Notes: generated by a model from the letters alone, not told the origin. A DNA stretch of 64,000 nt from Mucilaginibacter gossypiicola (GCF_900110105.1 NZ_FOCL01000002.1:186001-250000); one strand, 5' to 3'; shown: positions 1 through 8,730, counted from the first letter of the stretch. Numbers and translations are program-made.

Positions 1-2
1 GA

Positions 3-839
3 TTTTCCGCAGTAAATAGAAATTCAGCAGCAATATTCACAAAGGGGGCAGACCTGGTGCTTAACAGTATTAACTTGGATGGTAACTTCCGTTGGTCAAG
101 CACTTTGCTCGTAAGTTATATCAATTATAAGCTAACCAAAAATCTTGCCCCTGTAAGCACTGAGGGTTTGGTGAGTGATGGCACTTATATCTTCCCGGTT
201 CTGGGTTACAACCCGTATATAATTGCAAGTTACAAATGGGCAGGTCTTGATCCGCAAACAGGCGATCCAATGGGATATGTTAACGGACAAATTAGTAAGG
301 ATTACGCTGCTATAACAAAAAATCCTGTTGATCAACAGGTTATTAACGGTTCAGCTGTCCCTTCTTTGTTTGGCAGCATTCGTAACACCATTGAATATAA
401 AGGTATTGCGGCTGCGTTCAACATAACTTATCGGTTTAACTATTATTTCAGGAAGCCTGCTACGAACTATGGTACTTTGTTAAGTAGCGGTGTAGGTTAC
501 AAGGATTATGAAAGTCGTTGGCAAAAGCCCGGCGAGGAAAACAATACAAATGTCCCTTCTTTTATTTACCCTGACGACTCTGAGCGGGATCAATTTTACC
601 ACTATTCCGCTGTTAATGTTGCCAAAGCTGATAACGTTAGAATTCAGGATATCTACTTGAGCTATGATGTGCCGCTTAGAAGCTCTTCGCGAATTTTTAA
701 AAAATTGCAGGTATACCTGTACGCCAATCAGCTCAATGTGCTCATTTGGAAGGCCAATAAATTTGGGATTGACCCAGATTTCATCTACGGAATAAAAACA
801 CCGGCCGCTTATTCTATCGGCTTTAAAACCAATCTCTAA
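3..839 (+). CDS. TonB-dependent receptor, SusC/RagA family (C-terminal part)
   Basis: The reading frame is open from the left window edge, so this is the 3' end of a longer gene; a GTG at 57 is only an internal codon. SusC proteins are outer-membrane barrels of about 1000 residues that import glycans or peptides with a SusD lipoprotein. The visible 278 residues show alternating aromatic/polar barrel strands and end in a typical barrel terminus (PAAYSIGFKTNL). The SusD gene follows almost directly, which supports the assignment. The substrate cannot be deduced. Confidence 0.85.
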   Translation, partial: FSAVNRNSAAIFTKGADLVLNSINLDGNFRWSSTLLVSYINYKLTKNLAPVSTEGLVSDGTYIFPVLGYNPYIIASYKWAGLDPQTGDPMGYVNGQISKDYAAITKNPVDQQVINGSAVPSLFGSIRNTIEYKGIAAAFNITYRFNYYFRKPATNYGTLLSSGVGYKDYESRWQKPGEENNTNVPSFIYPDDSERDQFYHYSAVNVAKADNVRIQDIYLSYDVPLRSSSRIFKKLQVYLYANQLNVLIWKANKFGIDPDFIYGIKTPAAYSIGFKTNL

Positions 840-845
840 TTGACC

Positions 846-2219
846 ATGAAAATCATGATTGCTAATAATACACACGAATGCAAGGTATGGGTGTGCCTTT
901 TAATTGCCTTTAGTTTAACAATTTCAAGCTGTAAAAAATACCTCGATGCAAAACCTGACCAGTCTTTGGCTACGCCTTCAACGATTGAAGACTTAGAAGG
1001 GATTTTAAATAACTATTCATTTCTAAATGCTCGTTTTCCCTCAGCGGCCGAAGTGAGTTCAGATAACTATTATTTAAAAGTTTCGGATTGGTCATCAATA
1101 TTAGATGTTCAACGCAACTTGTACACCTGGCAAAAATATGATTTGATCGGTAGTGATTATATTACGCCATATTCTGCGATTGAATATGCAAACATAATCC
1201 TGGATGCAGTCCCAAAAATCGATAATACAGACCCTGCAAGATTAAACGTTGTTAAAGGTAATGCGTTGTTTTTTCGAGCAAGCTATCATTACGCACTGGC
1301 CCAGTTGTACTGCAAAGCCTATCAGAGTTCTAGCGCTTCAAATGATTTAGGAATTGCCTTAAGACTAACTTCAGATGTTGCCATCAAGCCAGTCAGGTCA
1401 ACTATTGCCACTACATACAATTCAATAATTGAAGATCTTAAAAATGCCTCAGCATTGTTGCCACCAGTAAGCGATGTGAAATACCACGCCGGCAAATGCG
1501 CTGCATTTGGAATGTTAGCGCGCACTTATTTATCAATGGGTAATTACCGTTCGGCTGGAATTTATGCCGACTCAGCCTTGAACATTTACAATAAATTACT
1601 GGATTTCAATAGTATAAATAAGACGTCGGCTATTCCATTTGCCCAATTCAACGCCGAAGTTATATTTGATTGCCGTTCTGCGGCACCACAAGCACTTGCC
1701 TCATCGAGAGCGAAAGTAGATACAACCTTATATCGCAGCTATGATTTAAATGATCTTAGAAAGGTATTATTCTTCAAAGCGAATATGGATGGCAGTTATG
1801 CGTTCAAGGGAAATTACACGGGTCAAAATAACGCAGCGGTTTTTACCGGTTTAGCCACCGATGAACTGTATTTAATAAAGGCGGAATGTGCTGTCAGACT
1901 TGATAGGCATGGAGACGCGCTTGCGGCATTGAACACGCTTTTAAGTTCAAGGTGGAAAAAAGGAGCGTTTGTAAATATTACGATAGCAGGGAAAGATCAA
2001 TTGCTATCTTTTATTTTGGCTGAGCGACGCAAAGAGTTAGTTTTTAGAAATGCTCGCTGGACAGATTTGCGAAGGCTCAATTCAGACGATAATTTTAAGA
2101 CAACCTTAACAAGGAATTTAAATGGAACAACTTATACACTGAATCCGGGCAGTGACAGGTTTGTAATCCAATTAGATAGGTCCGCAATAGATTTAAGCGG
2201 GCTAATACAAAATCCATAA
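846..2219 (+). CDS. RagB/SusD family nutrient-uptake outer-membrane lipoprotein
   Basis: SusD-type proteins sit on the cell surface as the lid of the SusC transporter and bind the substrate. The N-terminus is a lipoprotein signal with a hydrophobic stretch ending at the lipobox TISSC, followed by KKYLDAKPDQS, the usual SusD start. The C-terminus has the family motif ELVFRNARWTDLRRLN. The length (457 residues) is normal. I chose the ATG at 846, six bases after the SusC stop; an upstream in-frame TTG at 840 is less likely. It is translated with the SusC gene, and a strong hairpin follows the stop. Confidence 0.9.
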   Translation: MKIMIANNTHECKVWVCLLIAFSLTISSCKKYLDAKPDQSLATPSTIEDLEGILNNYSFLNARFPSAAEVSSDNYYLKVSDWSSILDVQRNLYTWQKYDLIGSDYITPYSAIEYANIILDAVPKIDNTDPARLNVVKGNALFFRASYHYALAQLYCKAYQSSSASNDLGIALRLTSDVAIKPVRSTIATTYNSIIEDLKNASALLPPVSDVKYHAGKCAAFGMLARTYLSMGNYRSAGIYADSALNIYNKLLDFNSINKTSAIPFAQFNAEVIFDCRSAAPQALASSRAKVDTTLYRSYDLNDLRKVLFFKANMDGSYAFKGNYTGQNNAAVFTGLATDELYLIKAECAVRLDRHGDALAALNTLLSSRWKKGAFVNITIAGKDQLLSFILAERRKELVFRNARWTDLRRLNSDDNFKTTLTRNLNGTTYTLNPGSDRFVIQLDRSAIDLSGLIQNP

Positions 2220-2220
2220 A

Positions 2221-2240
2221 AAAGGGGCTCACGCCCCTTT
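2221..2240 (+). terminator. Intrinsic terminator after the SusC/SusD operon, probably bidirectional
   Basis: A perfect 8-bp stem (AAAGGGGC / GCCCCTTT) with a TCAC loop is flanked by A-rich and T-rich tracts. It starts directly after the susD stop and lies 5 bases before the end of the convergent gene at 2245, so it can serve both directions. Confidence 0.85.
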
Positions 2241-2244
2241 CTTT

Positions 2245-2565
2245 TTAGTTTTTCATTTCTATGTTGCCATCTGCGGCAGCATGACCTTGTTGAGATGACC
2301 ACAAGTTCGCTTTTTCTGCATTGAATTCAGATGCCACCGGAGTTTGCCCAGCGGGACGGCTGGTTGTCATTGTTACCCCACAAACATCCGATGAGCCGCT
2401 ACATGGTGCAAGGGTAGAGCTCTGGTAATTACTGATATTTTGAATATCAGCCTGAGATGTACTACCTGTGTAAATATAAAAATTGCTGTTAGCTTTTTTC
2501 GTTGTAAACGCACTTGCGCTTAAAGCTATAACGATGGCTAATACGCCTAAAACTTTATTTTTCAT
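2245..2565 (-). CDS. Small exported protein, DUF6520-like
   Basis: A 106-residue protein with a clear Sec signal peptide (MKNKVLGVLAIVIALSASAF) and a mature part that is Ser/Thr-rich with two close cysteines (PCSGSSDVCGV). This resembles the DUF6520 group of small secreted proteins common in Bacteroidota, of unknown function. I use the ATG at 2565; the upstream in-frame start at 2586 is a TTG that would put an extension before the signal peptide. The MauE-like gene lies 137 bases upstream on the same strand. The family name is from memory of the pattern and is tentative. Confidence 0.6.
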   Translation of the reverse strand: MKNKVLGVLAIVIALSASAFTTKKANSNFYIYTGSTSQADIQNISNYQSSTLAPCSGSSDVCGVTMTTSRPAGQTPVASEFNAEKANLWSSQQGHAAADGNIEMKN

Positions 2566-2702
2566 ATTGATGTCCGCTTTTATCAATCAAAAGGCGGGAA
2601 AAACTTCTGTAATCAAGTTATTTTATACTTATTCGATATTTCGGAATCATGAGCCGTGTTCAACGCAATCTCTTACGCCATTGAACAAGAATGTTTTTTA
2701 GA

Positions 2703-3131
2703 TTACTTGCCAATGAACCTCCTTTCTTTCTCATTAATAATTACTCCATACACACTTAGCGACAGGAATATCAAATTAAATACAAGATGCTGGCCCCAAC
2801 TAAGGTTGTTTATAATTCCACCACATGCGCAAGGCACTTTTCCGAAAGCGCCTGTCATCGCTAGCACAACATACACCGTAAATACAAGCATCAAGAACGC
2901 AGCACTAAAAAAGCCGATCATTCTCGTTTTTCTGAAAAGCATTGCAGCAATGGTCACCAGTTCAGAAGCGGGTATCAGCACGATGAGATAATCGACTGAC
3001 CATTTTGGAACCGGCTGCCTGTGCATTTCAATTTTATAGTTATTGAATGCGATCAATTTGCTAAAGGCTGCGTAACTGAACATGAGTATCAGTAAAAATG
3101 AAATCAGGTCAGGTATATCGGTGCGTCTCAT
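2703..3131 (-). CDS. MauE/DoxX-like integral membrane protein
   Basis: About 142 residues with four predicted transmembrane segments (for example ISFLLILMFSYAAFSKL). A CACGG motif precedes the last helix (KVPCACGGIINNLSWGQH). MauE-family proteins share the DoxX/VKOR-like four-helix fold and are linked to electron transfer or disulfide metabolism in the envelope; the exact role here is unknown. The frame is open to an ATG at 3191, but the first membrane segment begins shortly after the ATG at 3131, so I prefer the shorter form. It may be co-transcribed with the small exported protein downstream. Confidence 0.7.
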   Translation of the reverse strand: MRRTDIPDLISFLLILMFSYAAFSKLIAFNNYKIEMHRQPVPKWSVDYLIVLIPASELVTIAAMLFRKTRMIGFFSAAFLMLVFTVYVVLAMTGAFGKVPCACGGIINNLSWGQHLVFNLIFLSLSVYGVIINEKERRFIGK

Positions 3132-3267
3132 CGTTGCCAAATTTGTAGGATAAAGCTCGGTACTCCCAAAAGTTTTAACGATGACAATCATTACAAACAA
3201 TCAAAACGATTGCTACAACTTTATTAAATTTTTGAACTCTTGAAAGTGATACTTATCACACCTGCGA

Positions 3268-3834
3268 TTAGTGTCTGCCCATCAGGCGGGCGAGTGTTTC
3301 CCTTGACATATTGAGATAAGACGCGATGAATTTTGCCGGGCTTTTTTGAAAAATTATGTGATTTTGTTCAAGTAACCGGTCATAACGCTCGTTTGCTGGT
3401 AGTGTCAAAATGTTTTGCCGCTCATATTCTTCTTTGCGGCTCTTTAAGAGAGCGAACTTGATCAGAAAAGACGTTTCAAGAAATTTTTTTTGCAGATCGT
3501 TCAAATCACTATAACTAAGCACGATGGTGTTGGAGGTCTCCATAAACTCGGTATAGTAAAAAGATGGAACCTTATAATATCCTTCATAAGAGAAAATGAG
3601 TTCTCCCGCTGTGTAAAATCTGACGGTGTGTTCAGTTCCTTTGCGGTCATAATAATAGCTCCTGGCAAAGCCGCTTTCGACTATATAGAGATTGGTTTCT
3701 ATTTGACCGGCCGCATGAATAATCTGTTTGCTTCTATAAATTTCCGCATGTAAATGGCTTTCCAATGATATGGTAAACTCGTTGGAAAAATGACCGGCAT
3801 CCTCAAGAACCTGACTCACGGTGTTATTTAACAT
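3268..3834 (-). CDS. Crp/Fnr family transcriptional regulator
   Basis: 188 residues. The N-terminal two thirds form a cyclic-nucleotide-binding type beta-roll (QIETNLYIVESGFARSYY, followed by TVRFYTAGELIFSYEG). The C-terminus is a short helix-turn-helix (FIASYLNMSRETLARLMGR). This compact form is the usual Bacteroidota Crp/Fnr type. It is transcribed divergently from the alpha-oxoamine synthase, and the 170-base gap holds a long-spaced perfect inverted repeat that could be its operator. The effector is not evident. Confidence 0.85.
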   Translation of the reverse strand: MLNNTVSQVLEDAGHFSNEFTISLESHLHAEIYRSKQIIHAAGQIETNLYIVESGFARSYYYDRKGTEHTVRFYTAGELIFSYEGYYKVPSFYYTEFMETSNTIVLSYSDLNDLQKKFLETSFLIKFALLKSRKEEYERQNILTLPANERYDRLLEQNHIIFQKSPAKFIASYLNMSRETLARLMGRH

Positions 3835-3902
3835 GGCATCCTTATTATCTTATCAGAAACATATCCTCAAATAGTCAAAATTAAAGGGCGAAATTTCTAA
3901 AG

Positions 3903-3958
3903 TTGGGACATGCGCGAGAATTATTAACTAATTGTTAAAGAATTGATTCATGTCCCAA
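3903..3958. promoter_or_regulatory. Inverted repeat in a divergent promoter region, candidate operator
   Basis: TTGGGACATG (3903-3912) and its exact complement CATGTCCCAA (3949-3958) are separated by 36 bases. Allowing one G-T pair the arms extend to 14 bp. It sits between a Crp/Fnr gene and the divergent gene at 4005. The arrangement suggests two half-operators bound on the same DNA face, but no binding protein is shown by the sequence. Confidence 0.45.
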
Positions 3959-4004
3959 TTTTTGGAAAAATCGTGACCTATTTTTATTCTATAACGTCAT
4001 CACT

Positions 4005-5270
4005 ATGAATAAAAATTTTCAAAATGCTAGTTTCAAGGACTTTGAAAATGTCCCTGGACAAGACCTTTATACTACTGTCAACGAGTTTCATGAATACCTC
4101 GACTTCCTGCGAAATAACGGTCATCTTAATTACCGGATTGAATCTGTATCGCCCGTAGGTCCGGAAATGGATTTACTGCTTCCGGGCCATACGAAAACCA
4201 CCAGGTCGGTCTGCCTCGTCTCAAACGATTATCTGGGCTTTAGCCAGCATCCAAAAATAAAAGCTGCTGTGATAGACGGTATCACCAGGTTTGGCACGGG
4301 CTCCGGGGCCTCCCCGGCCATAGGTGGCCATTTCATTTACCACAAATTACTTGAAGAAAAAATTGCCGCATTTTATAGAAAAAGACAGGGCATTTTATAT
4401 ACCACCGGTTATACTGCCAACAGCGCAACATTACAATGCATTTTGCATAAGGAAGACCTGGCCATTTTAGATATGGCCGTACACGCCAGCGTTTACGAAG
4501 GCGCACTCAACACCAGTGTTAAAACATTCCTTCATAATGATCTCGACATGTTAGAAAAAGTATTAAAAAATGCGCAGGATAAATATCGTACGCGAATGGT
4601 CGTTATTGATGGCGTGTATAGTCAGGATGGGGACCTTGCACCTATCGGGGCCATTGCCGACCTTGCACATAGTTATGGCGCCTATTTGGTAGTCGATGAT
4701 GCTCATGGTATTGGCGTGATAGGAAACACAGGGCGAGGTGTAATTGAATTAGAAAATGCATTCGATAAAGTTGACATTATAACGGGTACATTCAGTAAGG
4801 CCTTGGGAAACATCGGCGGCTACGTTCTCGGTGAACCAAACCTGATCGAATATTTAAAATTTCAATCCAAGCAGCATTTATTTTCGACGACGGCTACGCC
4901 CGCCATTTTCGGAATATTAAAGGCAATTGATTTAGTGGATGAAGAGCCTGAATGGCGAACAAAACTGTGGAATAATATCAATTATTTGAAAGCTGGTTTG
5001 ATCTCCGCGGGTTTCGACGTGGGAACAACTGCGTCAGCTGTTATACCTGTTAAGATCGGCGATATCCCCAAAACACTGGAAGCCGGCCGCTTGCTGCTTA
5101 ATTCCGGCATTTATACTAATCCTATAATGTACCCTGCTGTCTCGAAAAAGAATGCGCGTATCAGGATGAATATGATGGCTACTCACAGCTTTGAACAGCT
5201 AGACAGGGTGCTTGATGCCTTCAAACAAATTGATCAAATACTAAAAATATCAACTAATTATCACGCGTGA
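4005..5270 (+). CDS. PLP-dependent alpha-oxoamine synthase (KBL/SPT/ALAS-like)
   Basis: 421 residues of fold-type I aminotransferase class II. Such enzymes condense an amino acid with an acyl-CoA: 2-amino-3-ketobutyrate ligase, serine palmitoyltransferase, 5-aminolevulinate synthase and CqsA. Visible motifs are the glycine-rich FGTGSGASPAIGG, the cofactor-stacking AVHASVYEG, the PLP-binding VVDDAHGIGVIG and the Schiff-base lysine in TGTFSKALGNIGGYV. The length is normal, with a roughly 45-residue N-terminal extension. It is a single gene divergent from the Crp/Fnr regulator. Sphingolipid synthesis is plausible in this phylum, but the substrate is not determined. Confidence 0.85.
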   Translation: MNKNFQNASFKDFENVPGQDLYTTVNEFHEYLDFLRNNGHLNYRIESVSPVGPEMDLLLPGHTKTTRSVCLVSNDYLGFSQHPKIKAAVIDGITRFGTGSGASPAIGGHFIYHKLLEEKIAAFYRKRQGILYTTGYTANSATLQCILHKEDLAILDMAVHASVYEGALNTSVKTFLHNDLDMLEKVLKNAQDKYRTRMVVIDGVYSQDGDLAPIGAIADLAHSYGAYLVVDDAHGIGVIGNTGRGVIELENAFDKVDIITGTFSKALGNIGGYVLGEPNLIEYLKFQSKQHLFSTTATPAIFGILKAIDLVDEEPEWRTKLWNNINYLKAGLISAGFDVGTTASAVIPVKIGDIPKTLEAGRLLLNSGIYTNPIMYPAVSKKNARIRMNMMATHSFEQLDRVLDAFKQIDQILKISTNYHA

Positions 5271-5345
5271 TCCCCATAAGCAGACTATACAATCTTATCG
5301 TCAACAGCTTTTTTAAATACCTTATGGAGGAAAGATATATCCAAT

Positions 5346-6524
5346 ATGAAAAACGTCTCCGTTCAACTTCAACAGTTCGTAAAAGAATCGCTGCATCCGA
5401 ACAATATCACAGGACAATCTTTGACCGATAGTGAGTTCGAAAAATGGAATACTTTCATTATATCAGCAATTACTGAATTATCCCATGATCATATCCGATC
5501 AATCTTTGTATCAAATAGTCAGAGAATCGATATTGCTGAACTAATTATTTTCATAACTGATCTCAGTAATACGATTGGTGAATACCTGACCCGGTATAAT
5601 AAAGTTTGGCAAAAAAATATCATGGCAGCCCGTATAAGACAAAGTTATCTGTCGTCGTGCGAGCTATTTGAAAACTTCCTGGATGTACTTGCAAAAAGAT
5701 ACCCGCGCATTGCCGCCCATACCGCAATTAGCCATTACGCAATCTTTCGGGTTAAGCAAGAACTGAGAGTGTCGGCAAACGCTGCCGCTGTCTATCTGCA
5801 AAGCCATCATATTGATGTCAATATCATTTCTTTGCTGACAAGCGGTTTGAACCATATCATCAATCAAAAAACATTAAGCAGAGCAGATGAAAATTATGTT
5901 CGAAAGCTTGTCGCGTTATTATTGAAAAGGAAATTTTCCAAGTCTGAAGAGGTCGTTGACTTTTTGATTGTTAACGACTTTAACCTTCCTGATTTTTTTC
6001 TTTTTTGCCTGGAACGTTGGAATAAAAGGGTTTCTGAACAGGATGGGCTCCTTGAACAAAAAGAAAAATTGCTGGATTTGAAAAGTCATTTATATGAATT
6101 GTCCGTGACTTCTGGCCTGAAATGCCCCTGGGAAAAACAAAAGCTTTATAATGAACTGAATAAATTCCTTTCGGAAAAATATTTTATAGTTAAGGAGCGG
6201 TTGAAAATCAGCCTTCAGTTGGCTAATGACATGCATTATCAAACCCGTGGTAGACGGATATTGGTCAATCTTTCGGTGGCTCAACTCGGGCTCTTCCTGC
6301 GTTTGCTGGTAGAAAAAGGCGTTTTGGCCAAGGAACATATCGGCGAACTTTTTGCTTTTTTTGCCAAGAATTTTTATACACCAAACACTGATTTTATTTC
6401 ACCGGAAAGTCTTCAGAAAAAATCCAGTGTGGTGGAACACGCAACGGCTCAAAAATTAAAGGCCATTTTGATCAGCATGCTGAACTGGTTAAATACGAAC
6501 TATAACCTCTCTAATTATAATTAA
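5346..6524 (+). CDS. Uncharacterised mobile-element-type protein
   Basis: 392 residues, mostly helical, with no signal peptide. I do not recognise a catalytic motif. The last 80 residues (VNLSVAQLGLFLRLLVEKGV followed by FISPESLQKK) follow a pattern I associate with C-termini of hypothetical proteins carried on Bacteroidota conjugative elements. A link to RteC-like regulators is possible but not supported by a clear motif. It is the first gene of element-like character in the window and its stop overlaps the convergent small gene by 4 bases. Confidence 0.6.
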   Translation: MKNVSVQLQQFVKESLHPNNITGQSLTDSEFEKWNTFIISAITELSHDHIRSIFVSNSQRIDIAELIIFITDLSNTIGEYLTRYNKVWQKNIMAARIRQSYLSSCELFENFLDVLAKRYPRIAAHTAISHYAIFRVKQELRVSANAAAVYLQSHHIDVNIISLLTSGLNHIINQKTLSRADENYVRKLVALLLKRKFSKSEEVVDFLIVNDFNLPDFFLFCLERWNKRVSEQDGLLEQKEKLLDLKSHLYELSVTSGLKCPWEKQKLYNELNKFLSEKYFIVKERLKISLQLANDMHYQTRGRRILVNLSVAQLGLFLRLLVEKGVLAKEHIGELFAFFAKNFYTPNTDFISPESLQKKSSVVEHATAQKLKAILISMLNWLNTNYNLSNYN

Positions 6525-6754
6525 GCTTCTAATGTGCGCTTTTGAAATTCGTGCAAAAGACCGTGGCTCTTTAGCATATTCAACATTTCAGCATACCACA
6601 TATAGTTAAATTCTCTGTGAGCTTTTAGCTTTGATAGATTCACTGACATCAAATCGCCAAGATTAAATAAACCCAGCTTCTCGGCGCGCTCTGTAAACTC
6701 ACCAGCCATACCTAATTTCGGGAATGAAAATTTAAGCTTTGCGTTTTCTAACAT
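6521..6754 (-). CDS. Small protein resembling an RNA-polymerase alpha C-terminal domain
   Basis: 77 residues from the ATG at 6754; a longer version would need a TTG at 6829. The central part (AEKLGLFNLGDLMSVNLSKL, then FNYMWYAEMLNMLKSHGLL) has the helix-hairpin-helix rhythm of alpha-CTD proteins: a first helix, a 'leading to' loop, then a second helix pair ending in a short leucine-rich turn. Stand-alone alpha-CTD-like proteins could contact DNA or RNA polymerase. This reading is by pattern only. No Shine-Dalgarno sequence is visible upstream. Confidence 0.5.
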   Translation of the reverse strand: MLENAKLKFSFPKLGMAGEFTERAEKLGLFNLGDLMSVNLSKLKAHREFNYMWYAEMLNMLKSHGLLHEFQKRTLEA

Positions 6755-6974
6755 ATAAAATGCTGCATTTGTAGTATAGACCAAATTTGCAGCTTTTACG
6801 GCAAAATTGAAAATGAATCTTAAAAGCAATTGCCTTTTTAATCTCGATTTACTTTCTTTTTAAATGATGTTCTTTTTAGGGTCTAAACATTTCTTACCAA
6901 AAAATGGCATGTTATAGGCCGTTGACTATCAGTCAAATATGTAGATTTCGCTTTGTTTTATAATACCACTTGTC

Positions 6975-7006
6975 AAAGGGGGTGAAAGGATTCTTTCACC
7001 CCCTTT
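6975..7006. terminator. Strong perfect hairpin, bidirectional terminator-like
   Basis: AAAGGGGGTGAAA and its exact complement TTTCACCCCCTTT form a 13-bp stem around a 6-base GGATTC loop. The A/T ends let it act as a terminator on either strand. It lies 145 bases from the nearest gene, in the gap before the conjugation region. Confidence 0.6.
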
Positions 7007-7009
7007 CAC

Positions 7010-7367
7010 TGTTTTAGCGTGTGCTTAAAAACGTGATTTGCCTTCATGAAATTCGAGGGTTTATCTCTGTTAATGCTTAATGCTGACTATACCGGCGCAA
7101 ATGCAGTTACTGAAAGTAGGGCGATGAGCTATATGATCAGCAATGCAATTGCCCACCTTATCTACAGCCGAGGCAATGTCGACCACTGGTTGACACAACA
7201 TTTGATTTCCCCTTCCAATGTGCCTGGAAAAAGTTCCGCAAAAATTCTTGATAGAACCACTGGACAGCGTTGCCGCTGCCAGCAACAGGCACAACCATTT
7301 GCCACTAGCAGATGAAAAGCTGTAAGCGCTTGGCTTATAACGGTCTTTGACGTATAGGGATGAAACA
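7010..7367. other. Non-coding stretch, no gene assigned
   Basis: Between the strong hairpin and the structured block there are about 350 bases with only short overlapping open frames on both strands (7046-7315 forward; 7070-7294 and 7162-7368 reverse). None shows a recognisable domain, signal peptide or convincing start site. The stretch may be the remnant of an older gene or an untranslated leader. Confidence 0.4.
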
Positions 7368-7370
7368 TTA

Positions 7371-7560
7371 TCCTGCTAAAAGCAGGAAATTATGCGAAGG
7401 TGAGATTGAAAGTATATCAATATCTGAAAGCGCATAGGCAGGCGAAGGCCCGTATCGTAGGATGCGACGTGAGTAATCCCGAAAAAATCTACCGGCAGAA
7501 ATGAATTAACGGGTTCGTTACCCGCTGCCGGTACATGGAATCAGTCCTGTTCAAGGCAAA
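7371..7560 (+). ncRNA. Strongly structured non-coding region of unknown class
   Basis: Several stems are visible in 190 bases. TCCTGC/GCAGGA lies at 7371-7387. TACCGGCAG (7490-7498) pairs perfectly with CTGCCGGTA (7525-7533), and this stem encloses a second one, CGGGT/ACCCG (7510-7524), with a TCGTT loop. There are also smaller repeats such as GATTGA/TCAAT. No open frame of note crosses it. It lies about 100 bases before the primase gene. Candidates are a regulatory RNA, part of a transfer origin, or the 5' part of a decayed group II intron; no reverse transcriptase or domain V is visible. Confidence 0.4.
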
Positions 7561-7660
7561 CTTTTCCAACTGGTAAGAAAAATCAACATTTGAAGACAGT
7601 GATGTTTTCGCCAGGAACCAAGTGCCTTTTCGAGTATTAACCCTTTTAACTTTTAAAAAA

Positions 7661-8599
7661 ATGTCAGTATTACTTACAGCTAAAGAGCTGAAAGATCAGG
7701 CGTCTCTTGTCGATTTTTTGGCGCGACTTGGCTATCATCCAGTTAAAAAATCTCGGCGAGAAAAATTATATCTGAGCATGTTGAGGGAAAACGACACTAA
7801 ACCATCATTTAGTGTAAATGATGAGCTGGGTGTTTGGTTTGACCACGGCACACGCAAAGGCGGTAACATTGTTGACCTCGGCCTGGCAATGTGGAGCCAT
7901 TTATCCTTTGGCGAGGTCATCAAAAAAATCCAAATGGTATGCGATGTCAGCATTGCCGAAAAAAAACCATTGCGGCCCCGCATTTCGGTTAAGGTGCCCA
8001 ACTACATTGTAATTGAAACGAAACCCATTGGAACACATCCGGCCATTACCAATTATCTTAAAAGGCGTCAGATTTTTGAACAGGCAAGGGACATCCTTCA
8101 GGAGATCTATTATTTCGTACAGGATCAGAAAGGTGATCGAAAAAGCTTTTATGCCGCCGGCTGGAAAAATGAAAAGAATGCCTGGGAAGTTCGGAACAAG
8201 TATTTTAAAGGATGTCTCGGGAACAAAGCGATAAGCTTTATACAAGGTCACTCCAAGAAAGCAGCTGTGTTTGAGGGTTTTATAAACTACCTCAGCTGGA
8301 AAGTGGAAAATGCGACGGCTGATCATAGTATCATCGTTTTAAATTCAATTGCTTTATTGGCTGACGGAATTGAAAAGGCAAAATCTTTTTCCTTCTTAGA
8401 CGTCTATTTCGATCGTGATCAATCAGGCTTGACAGCAACAAACGAGTTTATAGCGGCGTTGCCTTATGCCAGTGATCGTTCGGGTACTTTTGATGGATTC
8501 AATGATTACAACGATAAACTCGTCGCCGCCGCTAAAATGCACGAACAGCAGGTAAGTATGGAAACCGTTCCAAAAACGGGTGTTTTACGTCGACGTTAG
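7661..8599 (+). CDS. Toprim-domain primase-like protein of a mobile element
   Basis: 312 residues. The N-terminus resembles a CHC2-type region without the zinc ligands (SFSVNDELGVWFDHGTRKGG). The C-terminal half carries a toprim domain with the conserved glutamate in AAVFEGFINYLS and the acidic pair in FLDVYFDRDQSG. Such proteins are carried near the mobilisation genes of Bacteroidota ICEs and are thought to prime the transferred strand. I chose the ATG at 7661 because the upstream in-frame start is a GTG at 7622 with no added conserved sequence. It lies just before the candidate transfer origin. Confidence 0.8.
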   Translation: MSVLLTAKELKDQASLVDFLARLGYHPVKKSRREKLYLSMLRENDTKPSFSVNDELGVWFDHGTRKGGNIVDLGLAMWSHLSFGEVIKKIQMVCDVSIAEKKPLRPRISVKVPNYIVIETKPIGTHPAITNYLKRRQIFEQARDILQEIYYFVQDQKGDRKSFYAAGWKNEKNAWEVRNKYFKGCLGNKAISFIQGHSKKAAVFEGFINYLSWKVENATADHSIIVLNSIALLADGIEKAKSFSFLDVYFDRDQSGLTATNEFIAALPYASDRSGTFDGFNDYNDKLVAAAKMHEQQVSMETVPKTGVLRRR

Positions 8600-8626
8600 G
8601 GTGCAAAAATCGGAATTAGATATCCG

Positions 8627-8686
8627 GGAAAATCTTTGATTTTCCTACGGCAAGATGTCTTTTTGTCCGACAAAAAGGATCTTGCC
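8627..8686. other. Candidate origin of transfer (oriT)
   Basis: Two hairpins stand side by side. GGAAAATC/GATTTTCC (8627-8645) has a 3-base loop. A longer one (8649-8686) is built from GGCAAGAT/ATCTTGCC and CTTTTTGT/ACAAAAAG with only a small internal loop and a CCG tip. They are followed directly by a C5G6 block at 8686-8696. The position between primase and MobC/relaxase genes is where transfer origins of this element type lie. The nick site is not identified. Confidence 0.5.
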
Positions 8687-8725
8687 CCCGGGGGGAATTG
8701 AAAACAGCGCAACTCGTTTTTTTAT

Positions 8726-8730
8726 GGAGG
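8726..8730 (+). promoter_or_regulatory. Shine-Dalgarno site of mobC
   Basis: GGAGG sits 7 bases before the ATG at 8738. Clear Shine-Dalgarno sequences are uncommon in this window, so it supports the chosen start. Confidence 0.6.

Noticed and set aside
5346..6524. Firm assignment of this gene to RteC
   Set aside because: Only the C-terminal pattern fits mobile-element proteins; the usual RteC segments are not visible, so it stays uncharacterised.
7046..7315. 89-residue forward frame
   Set aside because: No family resemblance, overlapped by reverse frames of similar length, and no start signal; treated as non-coding.
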